Positions 1 to 9,436 of a stretch of DNA of 54,978 nucleotides are shown one piece after another (the stretch's first letter is position 1; every line of letters starts with the position of its first letter). Both the position numbers and the translations under genes were made by a program. A model generated the notes under the pieces. That model was not told where the DNA came from. It worked only from the letters and a program-made list of their open reading frames with translations, and ran no database searches. The stretch is from Hallerella sp964587155 (GTDB lineage Bacteria; Fibrobacterota; Fibrobacteria; Fibrobacterales; Fibrobacteraceae), in NCBI GenBank assembly GCA_964587155.1, contig CAZPKF010000019.1, positions 1 to 54,978 on the forward strand, given 5' to 3'.

Positions 1-1148
1 GAGTAAAATCCTTGTAGGTTGGCAGTATTCCGCCCATCGGGGGCGTATTTGGCGATGATGTTCTTGTAAATATCTTTGGCGGCGGCAATGAGGGAGTCCG
101 AATAGTGGTCTGTTTGGTACATTTCCCATCCCACGGCAAAAAATGCCATGGCGGCGGCGTACATTCCCGCAGCATTTGTTCCCACGCCTTTGGCGACAGG
201 GCGCGGCGCACCGCCTTTCGAAGGACTTTGCGCATCTTGATGTTCGGGAACATCCCAAAACTGGTGATCTTCGGAACCGATGGCGATGGAATGGTACATG
301 TCCCCTTGTTCGATCAAACCGTCCGCTTTGGACGCTTTGTACATTTTATAAATCCAGTCCACGCCGACTTTGGCTTCCCACAAGATGTCCGGAATGCCGT
401 CGGTTGTGACCGTATCATTGTAAGAGGCTCCAAAACGGTCTTCGGCCCGTTCGGAATAAACGTTGTAAGCGATAGAAAGTACAAATGCCGCATAACCGAG
501 TGTCTGGCTGACTTTGAAGTGGTCTCCGCAATCGTGCCAGCCTCCGGTTAAATCGTGGCCGATGTGTGAACCGTCTTTGACATGGCAAGCGCGGTGCAAT
601 TGGGAATTTGTATTGCCACAGCGCTGGATGCCAAAAAATTTGAGCGTAGTTTCAAAAACAGCATTGAAAAGGTATTCGTTGATGATGAATGGAAAAGAGG
701 TGTCTTTTCCGACAACGAGATAGTAGGTCCCCGTGGCGGTTAAATCAGAAAAATCTGCGGAATAAAGGTTCTCCGTCGCTGAAGAAAGGGAATCGGAATT
801 TCCAAATTCGTATAGGGAACTGATGGAATTGAACGCTCCATTGACCCAAAGATTTGGCCGCGGCCAGTTGCCGACAGAAGTGAGCGAACCTTCCCAGGCG
901 GAACTTCCGGTCGAAGCATCGATGACCTTAAATGTAGTCGCCGTAGGCTCGGAGATAAAGGCGAATTTATGCTTGTCCGCGGGGCGGAATCCGATTTGGT
1001 TGCCGCGAATGGTGGGGCGGTGGAATGCGTTCAAACTGTCCAAGTGACGGCGGCTGCAAGTGTCGCAGGTGAAGTCGATGTTCGGGATGCGGTCGTCTGC
1101 AAAGAGTGTTATGGCAAAGCACAGCAGAATCCAGAGGAATCGATTCAT
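1..1148 (-). CDS. Glycoside hydrolase family 9 cellulase, 5' part only (runs off left edge)
   Basis: The minus strand is open from an ATG at 1148 to the window edge, 382 codons without a stop; the C-terminal part lies outside. Residues 1-17 form a signal peptide ending LFA. Residues about 45-155 look like the Ig-like domain that precedes many GH9 catalytic domains (CelD_N type). From about 160 the (alpha/alpha)6 GH9 domain begins. The GH9 signature appears as GGWHDCGDH, with D206 and D209 in the positions of the catalytic base pair (usually DAGD, here DCGD). An AAGGAG ribosome site (1154-1159) lies just upstream, which fixes the start. By family it is an inverting endo- or exo-beta-1,4-glucanase, secreted to attack cellulose. 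It is transcribed in the same direction as the large repeat protein but separated from it by a terminator, so it probably has its own promoter. Confidence 0.9.
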   Translation of the reverse strand, partial: MNRFLWILLCFAITLFADDRIPNIDFTCDTCSRRHLDSLNAFHRPTIRGNQIGFRPADKHKFAFISEPTATTFKVIDASTGSSAWEGSLTSVGNWPRPNLWVNGAFNSISSLYEFGNSDSLSSATENLYSADFSDLTATGTYYLVVGKDTSFPFIINEYLFNAVFETTLKFFGIQRCGNTNSQLHRACHVKDGSHIGHDLTGGWHDCGDHFKVSQTLGYAAFVLSIAYNVYSERAEDRFGASYNDTVTTDGIPDILWEAKVGVDWIYKMYKASKADGLIEQGDMYHSIAIGSEDHQFWDVPEHQDAQSPSKGGAPRPVAKGVGTNAAGMYAAAMAFFAVGWEMYQTDHYSDSLIAAAKDIYKNIIAKYAPDGRNTANLQGFY

Positions 1149-1260
1149 TCTATCTCCTTTTTGCAAAAACACACCGTGCTAAAAGATACTTTTTTTGAAA
1201 GAGTTCTTCTTTTCCGAATGCGATTGGAGCAGGAATTGTTCCCAAATTGTTTTCAAAAAA

Positions 1261-1284
1261 AGAGTCCGGCTTTTGCCGGACTCT
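1261..1284 (-). terminator. Rho-independent terminator of the large repeat protein gene
   Basis: A perfect 10-bp stem (AGAGTCCGGC / GCCGGACTCT) with a TTTT loop lies 22 bases after the stop codon of the 2428-residue gene. On the minus strand it is followed directly by a run of six T. It should separate this gene from the downstream GH9 gene. Confidence 0.85.
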
Positions 1285-1305
1285 TGATGAATTTGTAGAC
1301 CGATA

Positions 1306-4300
1306 TTAACGACGGCGACGTTTGTTCTTGTTGCTCGACTTCTTTTCTGCCGCAGGTTCGGCTTTAGGAGCCGCTTTCTCGGATTGACGGATGTCTTTCA
1401 TTTTGAAGTTGACATTGATTTCAGCTGTTTCGACTTTGGACGAAGCGCCATCCTTGTCTGTCAATTTGAAGCCGAATTCATCGAGTCCGTAGAATCCTTT
1501 GTTGGGCGTGTATGTGAACGAGCCGTCTTTTTCATCGATGGTTACTTTGCCGTTTTGCGGGCGGCGAACCAACGAAACTCTGACGTCAAGTTTTCCGTCC
1601 GGGTCAAAGGCTCCATTCAAAAGGCCGTCTTTTCCGTTCACCTTGAGCGTTTCGCCTTCTTTTGTCTGGTAAGATTGCGACATGGCTACCGGCGGATCGT
1701 TCACCGGAATGACCGTGAACTTGGCGGACGTTTGGGCAGAGGCACCTTCGGGGTCCGTTACTTTGAAGGTAATTGTCTCTGCCGGACCGTTCCAGTTTTC
1801 TCTGGGTTGCTTGATGGTGACAATGTTGCGAGCTTTGTCGTGATCGACAACGAGATTCTTGTTGCCCGTAATCGTCCACTTGAGTTCGCTGAAGCTGTTG
1901 TCACGGTCGCGTACATACTGGTCTAACTTGAGAGTTGTGAGAACGCCGCCGTTTGCATCTTCTTTCATGCTGACGTCACGGATGGGACGGATTTCGGGGA
2001 CGGCGTTCACGTGCTTCACTTCAAAGTTGACCGACGTTTTTGCCGTTGCGCCGGCAGGATCCTTGACGATGAACGTGATTGTTTCCTTTCCAAACCAATC
2101 GACTCGGCTCGGACGGACAATCGCTTCGCGGCCTCCGGTAATCATCACTTCGAGGTGGCGGTTTCCAGATACAGACCACTTGAGTTCATGCGGTTTATTG
2201 TCGGGGTCGGTCACGAACTTGTCGAGTTTGATGGGCTTGAACTTGGTCCCTTCGTTCGTCACCATGTCCGGAATCTTTTTCAGAACCGGGGCATCGTTCA
2301 CAGGCGTAACAACGAAGTTGACGTCGATAGACGCTTTTTCTCCCGAAGGATCATAAGCGTTGACCGTGATTTTGTCTTTTCCGTTCCAGTATTCATCTGG
2401 AATATTGATTGTCAAAACACCGGCATCGGACAAATCGTAAGAAAGCGGATGCTTGACTGTTGGGCGTTTTGCTTTGCCCATACGGCCACGCTTGTCTTTC
2501 TTGCCGGGTTCTCCGTCATCGAGAGTCCACTTCATTTCGGAAGCTTTGTTGTCCGGATCAACGATGAGTTTTGCAAAGTCGATCGGTTTGAAAGATTCCT
2601 TTTCCTTGATTTGTTGCACGGGGATTTTGTTGAAACGCGGCGGGTCGTTCACCGGTGTTGCGGTAAAGGTGACTTTTGTGCTGGCGGACGCACCTGCCGG
2701 ATCAGAAACGGTCAAGGTTAACGTTTCGGAACCATTCCAGAATTCATTCGGCGTGACCACGTTCATGCGGGAACCGCGAATTTCCACTTTCAGGTTCTTG
2801 TTTCCGGAAACGGACCACTTGAGTTCGTTCGGACGGTTATCCGGATCGCTTACGTATTTGGACAAATCAATCGGAGCGAAACGATCTTTTTCCTTGATTT
2901 TTTGGGCCGGAATCGCTTTGAGCACAGGAGAGTCGTTCACCGGTGTCACCGTGAAATCGACTGCTTGCGCATCTTTGGCTCCTTCCGGATCGCGGACTGT
3001 AACCGTTACTTTTTCAGAACCGTTCCAGTATTTGTCCGGGGTTGTCACCACGAGCTGCTTTTTCGCATTGATAGATGCTTTGAGGCTGCGCGGTTGCGAA
3101 ACTTCGAATGAGAGCGAAGACTTCGGATGATCCGGGTCACTGACGAGAGAAAGCAGGTCAATGGGCTGGAAGAGTTCCTTTTCCTTGATTTTCTGAGCCG
3201 GAATTTGCTTCAGGACAGGCGCATCGTTTACAGACACGACTTCGAGCGTTACCGACTTGGAATCTTTCGCACCTTCCGGATCTTCGACGGTGAAAGTGAC
3301 CACGCGTTTGCCGTTCCAGTATTTATCCGGAATGGAAATGTGCGCAACATGCTTTTCGTCAATGGTCACGGTCAAGTCTTTTTCTACCGGAGCTTCTTCC
3401 GTCTTCGGAGCTTCCTTGGCCGCTTTACCCTTCTTGGACTTTTTCTTCTTGCTCTTGGAGGCTTTTTCGACAGGAGCCGGAGCTTCCGCTTTCTTGACGA
3501 CGGCTGTCCACTTCAACTGGTTGTTGCGGTGGTCGGCATCGTGGACGTAATTGTCCAACGGAATGTCCTTGAACTGAGTCTTTTCCTTGATGGTCTGACC
3601 CGGAATATCCTTCATCACCGGCGCATCATTTACCGAAGTAATTTCGTAAATGAGGGTCGTGGATGCCGAAGCACCCTTCGGATCTTTGACCGTCAAAGTC
3701 ATTGTATCCGGCTTGCACCAGAAGTATTTGTTCGGAGCCGAAATGACCAATTTGCGAGCCGAGGTGATTTCCGCTTTCAGGTATTTGTTGCCCGAAACGG
3801 ACCATTTCATTTCAGAAGGCTTGTTGTCGGGATCTTTGACATAATTATCCAAGGCGACTGGAGCGAAGGTCTGCTTTTCCTTGATTTTCTGGTTCGGAAT
3901 CTTGGAAAGGGTCGGCGGATCGTTCACTTCTGTCACCACGAAGTCCATCTTGTGAGAGGCTTTTCCGCCTTCCGGGTCGGTCACGGTGAACGTAATCGTT
4001 TCTTTGCCATGCCACTGGGAATTGGGCGTTTTGATTTGGACTGTATTGTCTTTGTTCAAAGACACCTGGAGTTGACGATTTCCCGAGAAGCTCCATTTGA
4101 GCATGCTAGTCGGATGGTCGGGGTCTGTCGCCAGCGTAGAAAGGTCGATCGTTTTGAACTTTCCACCTTCGCGGATGGTTTCACCCTTAGGCGCTTTATC
4201 CGAAATCTGCGGTAAATCGTTGATGGATTTGACCGTGAACGTAGCCGAAGACGTGGCTTTGGCACCTTCGGGGTCTGTCGCTGTGAAGCTTATTTTTGCC

Positions 4301-7300
4301 GCTCCATTCCAGAATTTGTTCGGAATGATGATGCGGGCAACGTGGGAATTGTCAATTTCCACTTTCAATCCGCTAACGGGAGCTTCTTCTGCAACGGACT
4401 TTTTCGACTGCTTGCCTTTTTTGGACTTGGGCGCTTCTGTTTTGGCCGATACAGGAGAAACTTGGGCGCTCCATTGGATGTCGGTCTTCTTGTGATCGGG
4501 GTCTTGAATCAGGTCGTCGAGCTTGATTTGGGCGAATTGCGCTTTTTCGTCAATTGTTTGGTCCTTGATTTCGCGGACAAACGTGGGGGCGTCGTTCACG
4601 GAAAGGATTTCAAAATTGACGGTCTTCGAATCCTTGGCACCTTCGGGGTCTGTCACGGTGAACGTGACTGTTTCCTTGCCGTACCAATATTTATTCGGGG
4701 CGGTGATCGTCACTTTCTTGTCTGGAGAAAGGGCGAACTTGAGCGCTTTGTTGCCGGAAATATCCCATTTGAGCTTGCTTATCGGATGATCTAGGTCCGA
4801 AACGTAATCGGCGAGGTTAATCGTTTTGAACTCCTGCTTTTCCTTGATGGTCTGGCTCGGAATTTCTTTTAACACAGGAGGATCGTTTACGGATTTGGCT
4901 GTAAATTGAACCGTCTGACGGACAGACGCTCCGGCGGGATCCGCTACGGCGAACGTGATTTTTTCCGTTCCATTCCAGAGCTTGTTCGGCGTTTTGATGG
5001 AGGCAACGCCTTCTTTGGAAATGGAAACTTTCAAATCCTTGTTGCCGGTGATCGTCCACTTGAGCGATTTGAAGGAATCGTCCGGATCGCTTGTGAGTTC
5101 AGCCAGGTTGATATCTTTGAACTCTTCCTTTTCCAAAACAATCTGGTCGTTGATCTTTTTCAGCACGGGCGGGTCGTTGATGGAACGCACGGTGAACAGT
5201 GCAGACTGGGAAGTTTTGGCACCTTCGGCGTCTGTAACGGTGAATTCAATCAAATCCGCACCGTTCCAGTATTTGTTGGGAGTGGTAATGGTTGCGACAA
5301 GAGTCTTGGGGTCAACGTTGACGGTAAGTCCCGTCTTGTAACCCTTGGGTGCGCCCGGAGCGGGCTTGACATCAAACGACCAGGTGAGATCCTGAATTTT
5401 GTGATCGGGGTCTTTGACGATTTCCGCCAATTTGATTGGGGCGAAAGCCTTCTTTTCGTCAATAGTCTGGTTGTTGATTTTCTTGACGAATTCCGGAGCA
5501 TCGTTGACGGATTCTACAGTGAAAGTCACTTTGCGGGAATCTTTCGCGCCATCCGGATCAACGACTTCAAAATTCAGCGTTTCAGAACCATGCCAGTATT
5601 TATTCGGAATGATAACCGAGAATACCCGTTGAGCATCCAATTTGAATTTGAGATCCTTGTTGCCCGTGATATTCCACTTGAGCTTTTCGTTCGGATGATC
5701 CAAATCGGAGACAAATTTGTCCAAATCAATCGTTTTGAATTCCTGCTTTTCCTTGATGGTTTGGCTCGGAATATCTGTCATGACTGGCGGGTCATTGATG
5801 GAATTGACTGTAAAGACTGCTGTTTGACGGGCAGATGCGCCTTCCGGATCGGTCACGGTGAACGTGATTTTTTCTGTTCCGTTCCAGAGCTTGTCCGGAA
5901 TGACGACTGTCGCTGTTCCCGCTTTGTCGATGTTCACCTTGAGATCTTTATTGCCCGAAACAACCCATTTGAGTTTGTTGAAAGCGTGGTCCGGATCGTT
6001 TGTGAGTTCCGCCAAGTTGATGGGGGCGAATTGAGATTTTTCATCAATCGTCTGGGACTTGATTTCTTTCAACACGGGCGGGTCATTGACGGAAACGACT
6101 GTATATGTCGCCGACAGAGTCGCTTTGGCGCCTTCAGGGTCTGTAACGGTGTACGTGACCACGTTGGATCCGTTCCAGTATTTGTTCGGAATGGCGATTG
6201 TCGCCACCATTTTGGCATCGACGTTCACCTGGAGTTCCGCTTCGGTTCCTTTGGGCGAGCCCGGAGCCGCTTTGACGGATATGTCCAAAGTCAAGTCTGT
6301 CGCCTTGTGATCGGGATCTTTGATGATTTCACCCAGATTGATCGACTTGAATTGGGCTTTTTCTTGAATCGTCTGGTCGGGAATCTTTTTGGTGAATTCC
6401 GGGGCATCATTGATGGATTCCACGGTGAAGTTGACAGTGCGTTCATCGGATGCGCCATCCGGATCCGTTACTTTGAACGTGATGGCTTCGGAACCGTTCC
6501 AATATTTATTCGGCAGGGTAAAGGTCGCCTTGCGGTTTGCATCAAGAGATACTTTGATATCCTTGTTGCCGGTAATGGTCCATTTGAGCTGATTTTTCGC
6601 ATGGTCAATGTCCGATACGAATTTATCGAGTTCAATTGGCTTGAATTGGGCTTTTTCCTGAATCGTCTGGTCGGGAATATCCGTCATAACGGGAGGGTCG
6701 TTAATAGATTTGACGGTCAGCTGGACTGTTGCCGAAGCCTTGCCGCCTTCAGGATCTGTTGCCGTGAAGGTGACTTTTTCCGAGCCGTTCCAATCGATGT
6801 TCGGGGTTTTGATTGAGACAATGCGATTGTTGTCAACGGAAATTTTCAAATCCTTGTTGCCGGAAACGGTGATTTTCAGCTGTGAAAGTTCGTGATCGGC
6901 GTCGGACAGATAATCGTCCAAGGCAATGGGATCGAATTCTGTTTTTTCTTCAACAGTCATGTCCGGAATTTTGGAAAAGACCGGAATGTCATTGATGGAG
7001 CGGACGGTGAAGTTCACGTCTTGCTTTGCTTCGGCACCTTCGGGGTCTGTCACTTTGAAGGTTGCGACTGCGGAGCCGTTCCAATAAGTATCCGGAATTT
7101 CGACGGTCGCCACGTGTTTGTCATCGATGTTGATGGAAAGAGGGCCGGTCGGGTGTTCCTTGCCAACGCTCTTCACTTCGACTTCCCAAGAAAGTTCTTC
7201 CACTTTGTGGTCTTCGTCTTTGACAAAGTCGTCGAGCTTGATTTGAGCGAATTTTTTCTTTTCGTCAATCGTCTGGGATGGAATTTGCTTGACCATTTTG

Positions 7301-8592
7301 GGAACGTCGTTCACAGATTCAACGGTGAACGTGGCCTGGGTTTCCGCACTGGCACCTTCGGGGTCTGTCACTTTGAACGTAATCGTTTCCGAACCATTCC
7401 AAAGAGCGTTTGGTGTGAGGATCTTGGCGACTTTTCCAGAAAGCTGGACTTTTAAATCCTTGTTGCCGGAAAATTCCCATTTCATCTGTTCGAATTTGTG
7501 GTCGATATCTTTGACATACTTGTCGAGTTCAATCGGCTTGAACTGGGACTTTTCCTGAATGTCCTGATCCGGAATCTGTTCAACGAATTCCGGAGGGTCA
7601 TTGATGGATTTGACTGTGAACGAAGTCTTGAAGCTCGCTTTTGCACCGTGCGGATCTGTCGCCGTAAACGTGAACGTCTCTGTTGGACCGTTCCAATTTT
7701 CGTTCGGAATGATGATTTCCGCAACATTGTACTTGTCAATTTTGACCTTCAGGTCTTTGCCGCCATCAACGGACCATTTGATTTTGGAAACGTCATCGTC
7801 GACGTCGCTGACCAGGTCCGAAAGATTGATGGATTCAAATTGTTCCTTTTCGTTGATGGTCTGGTCCGGCGCTTTTTGGACAATGGGCGGATCATTGATC
7901 GGGCGCACGGTGAAGTTTGCCGAGGTCTTGTCCGAAGCGTATTCGGCATCTGTCGCAATGAACGTAATCTTGTATGCGCCAAACCAATTCGTGTCTGGAA
8001 TGACGACGTTGGCGATTCGGTCTTTTGAAATGTCGACGGAAAGCTCGCCTTCCGCTTGTTCTTTTGCAATTGGAGTCAGTTCGTATTCCCAAGTAATTTG
8101 GTCTTTCGGATGATCCGGGTCTTTGACATAATCGTCGAGCTTGATGGGGGCGAACTTTTTCCCTTCATCAACGGTTTGGTCGGCGATTTTGGAAACAACG
8201 GGAGGATTGTTGACCGATTCAACGGAGAACGTCACCGTTTCGGAACTAGACGCTCCCTTGGGGTCGGTCACAGTGAATGTGAGGTCTTCGGAACCGTTCC
8301 AGTATTCGTTCGGAGTCTTGATGGTGACAACCCGGTTTGATTCGGAAACCTGCAAATCCTTGTTGCCGGTAATTTTCCAACGAAGCGTTGCTGGCTTGTC
8401 TTCGGGATCATCGACGAAATCATCGAGCTTGATGGGGGCGAACTTGCCGCCCTCCTGGATGGATTCTCCCGGAATGCCGTTCAAGGATGGGGGATTATTT
8501 TCGGCGGCCGGTGTTCCGTCTTGCGCAAAGGCGGTTGACGCGAGCAGGCCAGCGGTTAAAAACAGCGCGGTGACTGATTTTTTTTGACTCAT
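1306..8592 (-). CDS. Giant secreted protein of 22 tandem cadherin/Ig-like modules
   Basis: 2428 residues. A signal peptide ends STAFA-QDG (about residue 23). Then come 22 consecutive modules of about 90-130 residues. Each opens with a NDPP/NDAP-type motif, has an EKxxF-xxIxL stretch, a DPDH-type acidic turn, a core W (often followed by SGNKD or TGNKD), PNxYWNGSE and TFTVTDPEGA. A 23rd module of a different kind (LLNGAFDPDG...FTYTPNKGFYG, resembling tandem-95/Cadherin_5 repeats) follows. The tail is rich in Ala, Glu and Lys and ends KNKRRRR. Such beta-sandwich arrays usually form long extracellular rods in adhesins or surface layers, and the DPD/ND motifs suggest Ca2+ at module junctions. Modules 2, 5, 8, 11, 14, 17 and 20 carry an extra loop after the core W, giving a three-module super-repeat. 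A GGAGAT ribosome site precedes the ATG. The partner or ligand is unknown; the neighbouring GH9 gene makes a role at the plant fibre surface a guess only. Confidence 0.85.
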   Translation of the reverse strand: MSQKKSVTALFLTAGLLASTAFAQDGTPAAENNPPSLNGIPGESIQEGGKFAPIKLDDFVDDPEDKPATLRWKITGNKDLQVSESNRVVTIKTPNEYWNGSEDLTFTVTDPKGASSSETVTFSVESVNNPPVVSKIADQTVDEGKKFAPIKLDDYVKDPDHPKDQITWEYELTPIAKEQAEGELSVDISKDRIANVVIPDTNWFGAYKITFIATDAEYASDKTSANFTVRPINDPPIVQKAPDQTINEKEQFESINLSDLVSDVDDDVSKIKWSVDGGKDLKVKIDKYNVAEIIIPNENWNGPTETFTFTATDPHGAKASFKTSFTVKSINDPPEFVEQIPDQDIQEKSQFKPIELDKYVKDIDHKFEQMKWEFSGNKDLKVQLSGKVAKILTPNALWNGSETITFKVTDPEGASAETQATFTVESVNDVPKMVKQIPSQTIDEKKKFAQIKLDDFVKDEDHKVEELSWEVEVKSVGKEHPTGPLSINIDDKHVATVEIPDTYWNGSAVATFKVTDPEGAEAKQDVNFTVRSINDIPVFSKIPDMTVEEKTEFDPIALDDYLSDADHELSQLKITVSGNKDLKISVDNNRIVSIKTPNIDWNGSEKVTFTATDPEGGKASATVQLTVKSINDPPVMTDIPDQTIQEKAQFKPIELDKFVSDIDHAKNQLKWTITGNKDIKVSLDANRKATFTLPNKYWNGSEAITFKVTDPDGASDERTVNFTVESINDAPEFTKKIPDQTIQEKAQFKSINLGEIIKDPDHKATDLTLDISVKAAPGSPKGTEAELQVNVDAKMVATIAIPNKYWNGSNVVTYTVTDPEGAKATLSATYTVVSVNDPPVLKEIKSQTIDEKSQFAPINLAELTNDPDHAFNKLKWVVSGNKDLKVNIDKAGTATVVIPDKLWNGTEKITFTVTDPEGASARQTAVFTVNSINDPPVMTDIPSQTIKEKQEFKTIDLDKFVSDLDHPNEKLKWNITGNKDLKFKLDAQRVFSVIIPNKYWHGSETLNFEVVDPDGAKDSRKVTFTVESVNDAPEFVKKINNQTIDEKKAFAPIKLAEIVKDPDHKIQDLTWSFDVKPAPGAPKGYKTGLTVNVDPKTLVATITTPNKYWNGADLIEFTVTDAEGAKTSQSALFTVRSINDPPVLKKINDQIVLEKEEFKDINLAELTSDPDDSFKSLKWTITGNKDLKVSISKEGVASIKTPNKLWNGTEKITFAVADPAGASVRQTVQFTAKSVNDPPVLKEIPSQTIKEKQEFKTINLADYVSDLDHPISKLKWDISGNKALKFALSPDKKVTITAPNKYWYGKETVTFTVTDPEGAKDSKTVNFEILSVNDAPTFVREIKDQTIDEKAQFAQIKLDDLIQDPDHKKTDIQWSAQVSPVSAKTEAPKSKKGKQSKKSVAEEAPVSGLKVEIDNSHVARIIIPNKFWNGAAKISFTATDPEGAKATSSATFTVKSINDLPQISDKAPKGETIREGGKFKTIDLSTLATDPDHPTSMLKWSFSGNRQLQVSLNKDNTVQIKTPNSQWHGKETITFTVTDPEGGKASHKMDFVVTEVNDPPTLSKIPNQKIKEKQTFAPVALDNYVKDPDNKPSEMKWSVSGNKYLKAEITSARKLVISAPNKYFWCKPDTMTLTVKDPKGASASTTLIYEITSVNDAPVMKDIPGQTIKEKTQFKDIPLDNYVHDADHRNNQLKWTAVVKKAEAPAPVEKASKSKKKKSKKGKAAKEAPKTEEAPVEKDLTVTIDEKHVAHISIPDKYWNGKRVVTFTVEDPEGAKDSKSVTLEVVSVNDAPVLKQIPAQKIKEKELFQPIDLLSLVSDPDHPKSSLSFEVSQPRSLKASINAKKQLVVTTPDKYWNGSEKVTVTVRDPEGAKDAQAVDFTVTPVNDSPVLKAIPAQKIKEKDRFAPIDLSKYVSDPDNRPNELKWSVSGNKNLKVEIRGSRMNVVTPNEFWNGSETLTLTVSDPAGASASTKVTFTATPVNDPPRFNKIPVQQIKEKESFKPIDFAKLIVDPDNKASEMKWTLDDGEPGKKDKRGRMGKAKRPTVKHPLSYDLSDAGVLTINIPDEYWNGKDKITVNAYDPSGEKASIDVNFVVTPVNDAPVLKKIPDMVTNEGTKFKPIKLDKFVTDPDNKPHELKWSVSGNRHLEVMITGGREAIVRPSRVDWFGKETITFIVKDPAGATAKTSVNFEVKHVNAVPEIRPIRDVSMKEDANGGVLTTLKLDQYVRDRDNSFSELKWTITGNKNLVVDHDKARNIVTIKQPRENWNGPAETITFKVTDPEGASAQTSAKFTVIPVNDPPVAMSQSYQTKEGETLKVNGKDGLLNGAFDPDGKLDVRVSLVRRPQNGKVTIDEKDGSFTYTPNKGFYGLDEFGFKLTDKDGASSKVETAEINVNFKMKDIRQSEKAAPKAEPAAEKKSSNKNKRRRR

Positions 8593-8977
8593 TGACGATC
8601 TCCACTAAGATCTGAATTTGGTTTCCCGGACTGCGAGAGGCGGTTCGGACAACCAAAAAAACACTACACATCCAATGCATCCTTTTGCTGGAAGCAAAGT
8701 GACGCTTGTCACCAAATATAAAGATTTTGTTACATGAACGAAGCTTTTTTTTGGAGAATTTTCAAAAAATTTCCGAAAATTTGGAAACGGCAGAAAATGC
8801 CGAATTTTGACGAAAAAAGCTATTTTTTCGTAAGTCATTGAATGGCAACAAGTTACGGAAATTAGTCCCATAAGAATGCCAATAGGCGGCATTTCTTCGT
8901 GACAAACAAAAAAAAAATATCTACATTGCACAGGACTCTGTTCAATAGGCAGTTTTCAAACCAACAACGGGATTATC
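8593..8977. other. Divergent intergenic region between repeat protein and 8978 gene
   Basis: 385 bases, AT-rich, with no credible gene. It must hold the promoter of the large minus-strand gene and that of the plus-strand gene at 8978. An imperfect hairpin (AGAATGCC ... GGCATTTCT, about 8873-8897) sits just before the plus-strand promoter. Nothing else is recognisable. Confidence 0.5.
8899..8927 (+). promoter_or_regulatory. Sigma-70-like promoter for the 8978 gene
   Basis: GTGACA (8899-8904), a 17-base spacer and TACATT (8922-8927). The start codon is 50 bases downstream of the -10 box, leaving a leader of about 44 bases. Confidence 0.5.
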
Positions 8978-9415
8978 ATGAAATTCGTTTTTCTTTGCGA
9001 CGATATTTACCTCAAGGGCGGCTTTGACTATGCCGCATTCGTCAACAATTTTCCTTCGAATCACGAGCTGGTGACCATGTCTGGCGAGGCTCTTCTCCAG
9101 GCGAAGGGATTCCCGGAGAATACGTTCGGACTTCTCGTTGAACGCAACACCTGGCAAAAGAACTTTAGCCTTTTCCGTTATTTCGGACTGCTCCCGGTTC
9201 TTGAATCGGTGCCACTTGCGGTTGTCAGCCGTTCGCGCCGTTTTGATCCGCTCAAGGGCAGAAGCCCGCTCCGCGGACAAGAAATGGTGATTGCGCCGAA
9301 CGCCTCGACGGAAGAGCTTTACTCGTCGATCGAAAAATTTGTCTCCGCTCCGCCGCAGATGCATTCGTATCCACGTTGCGCCTGCAAGGTTTCGGTGAAG
9401 AAAACCGCCGCTTGA
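8978..9415 (+). CDS. Unknown protein, possibly a degenerate receiver-like fold
   Basis: 145 residues with no signal peptide or membrane segment; not recognised. The pattern of hydrophobic strands (KFVFLCDD, TFGLLVER, PLAVVSRS, EMVIAPNAS) followed by a helix ending TEELYSSIEKFV resembles the alternating beta/alpha order of a CheY-type domain. The last part resembles beta5-alpha5 of receivers. The usual phosphoacceptor Asp at the end of strand 3 would be replaced by Glu (LLVER), so if the fold is right it is a pseudo-receiver. The C terminus has a Cys-x-Cys (RCACK). It may be co-transcribed with the M23 peptidase gene that starts 21 bases after its stop. The fold assignment is an inference and weak. 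Confidence 0.55.
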   Translation: MKFVFLCDDIYLKGGFDYAAFVNNFPSNHELVTMSGEALLQAKGFPENTFGLLVERNTWQKNFSLFRYFGLLPVLESVPLAVVSRSRRFDPLKGRSPLRGQEMVIAPNASTEELYSSIEKFVSAPPQMHSYPRCACKVSVKKTAA

Positions 9416-9436
9416 TTTTTTTGGGCGATAGGCTCC

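Noticed and set aside
105..1298. Plus-strand frames at the left edge
   Set aside because: They overlap the clear minus-strand GH9 gene, which has a signal peptide, ribosome site and catalytic motif.
2400..8500. Tandem DNA repeats suggestive of a CRISPR-like array
   Set aside because: The roughly 300-base period encodes protein modules in one open frame; there are no short identical repeats with unique spacers.
1384..8587. Many long plus-strand open frames (up to 636 codons, 4906-6816) inside the giant repeat gene
   Set aside because: They are antisense shadows produced by codon bias and the repeats. They lack ribosome sites and signal logic, and their translations mirror the periodic modules.
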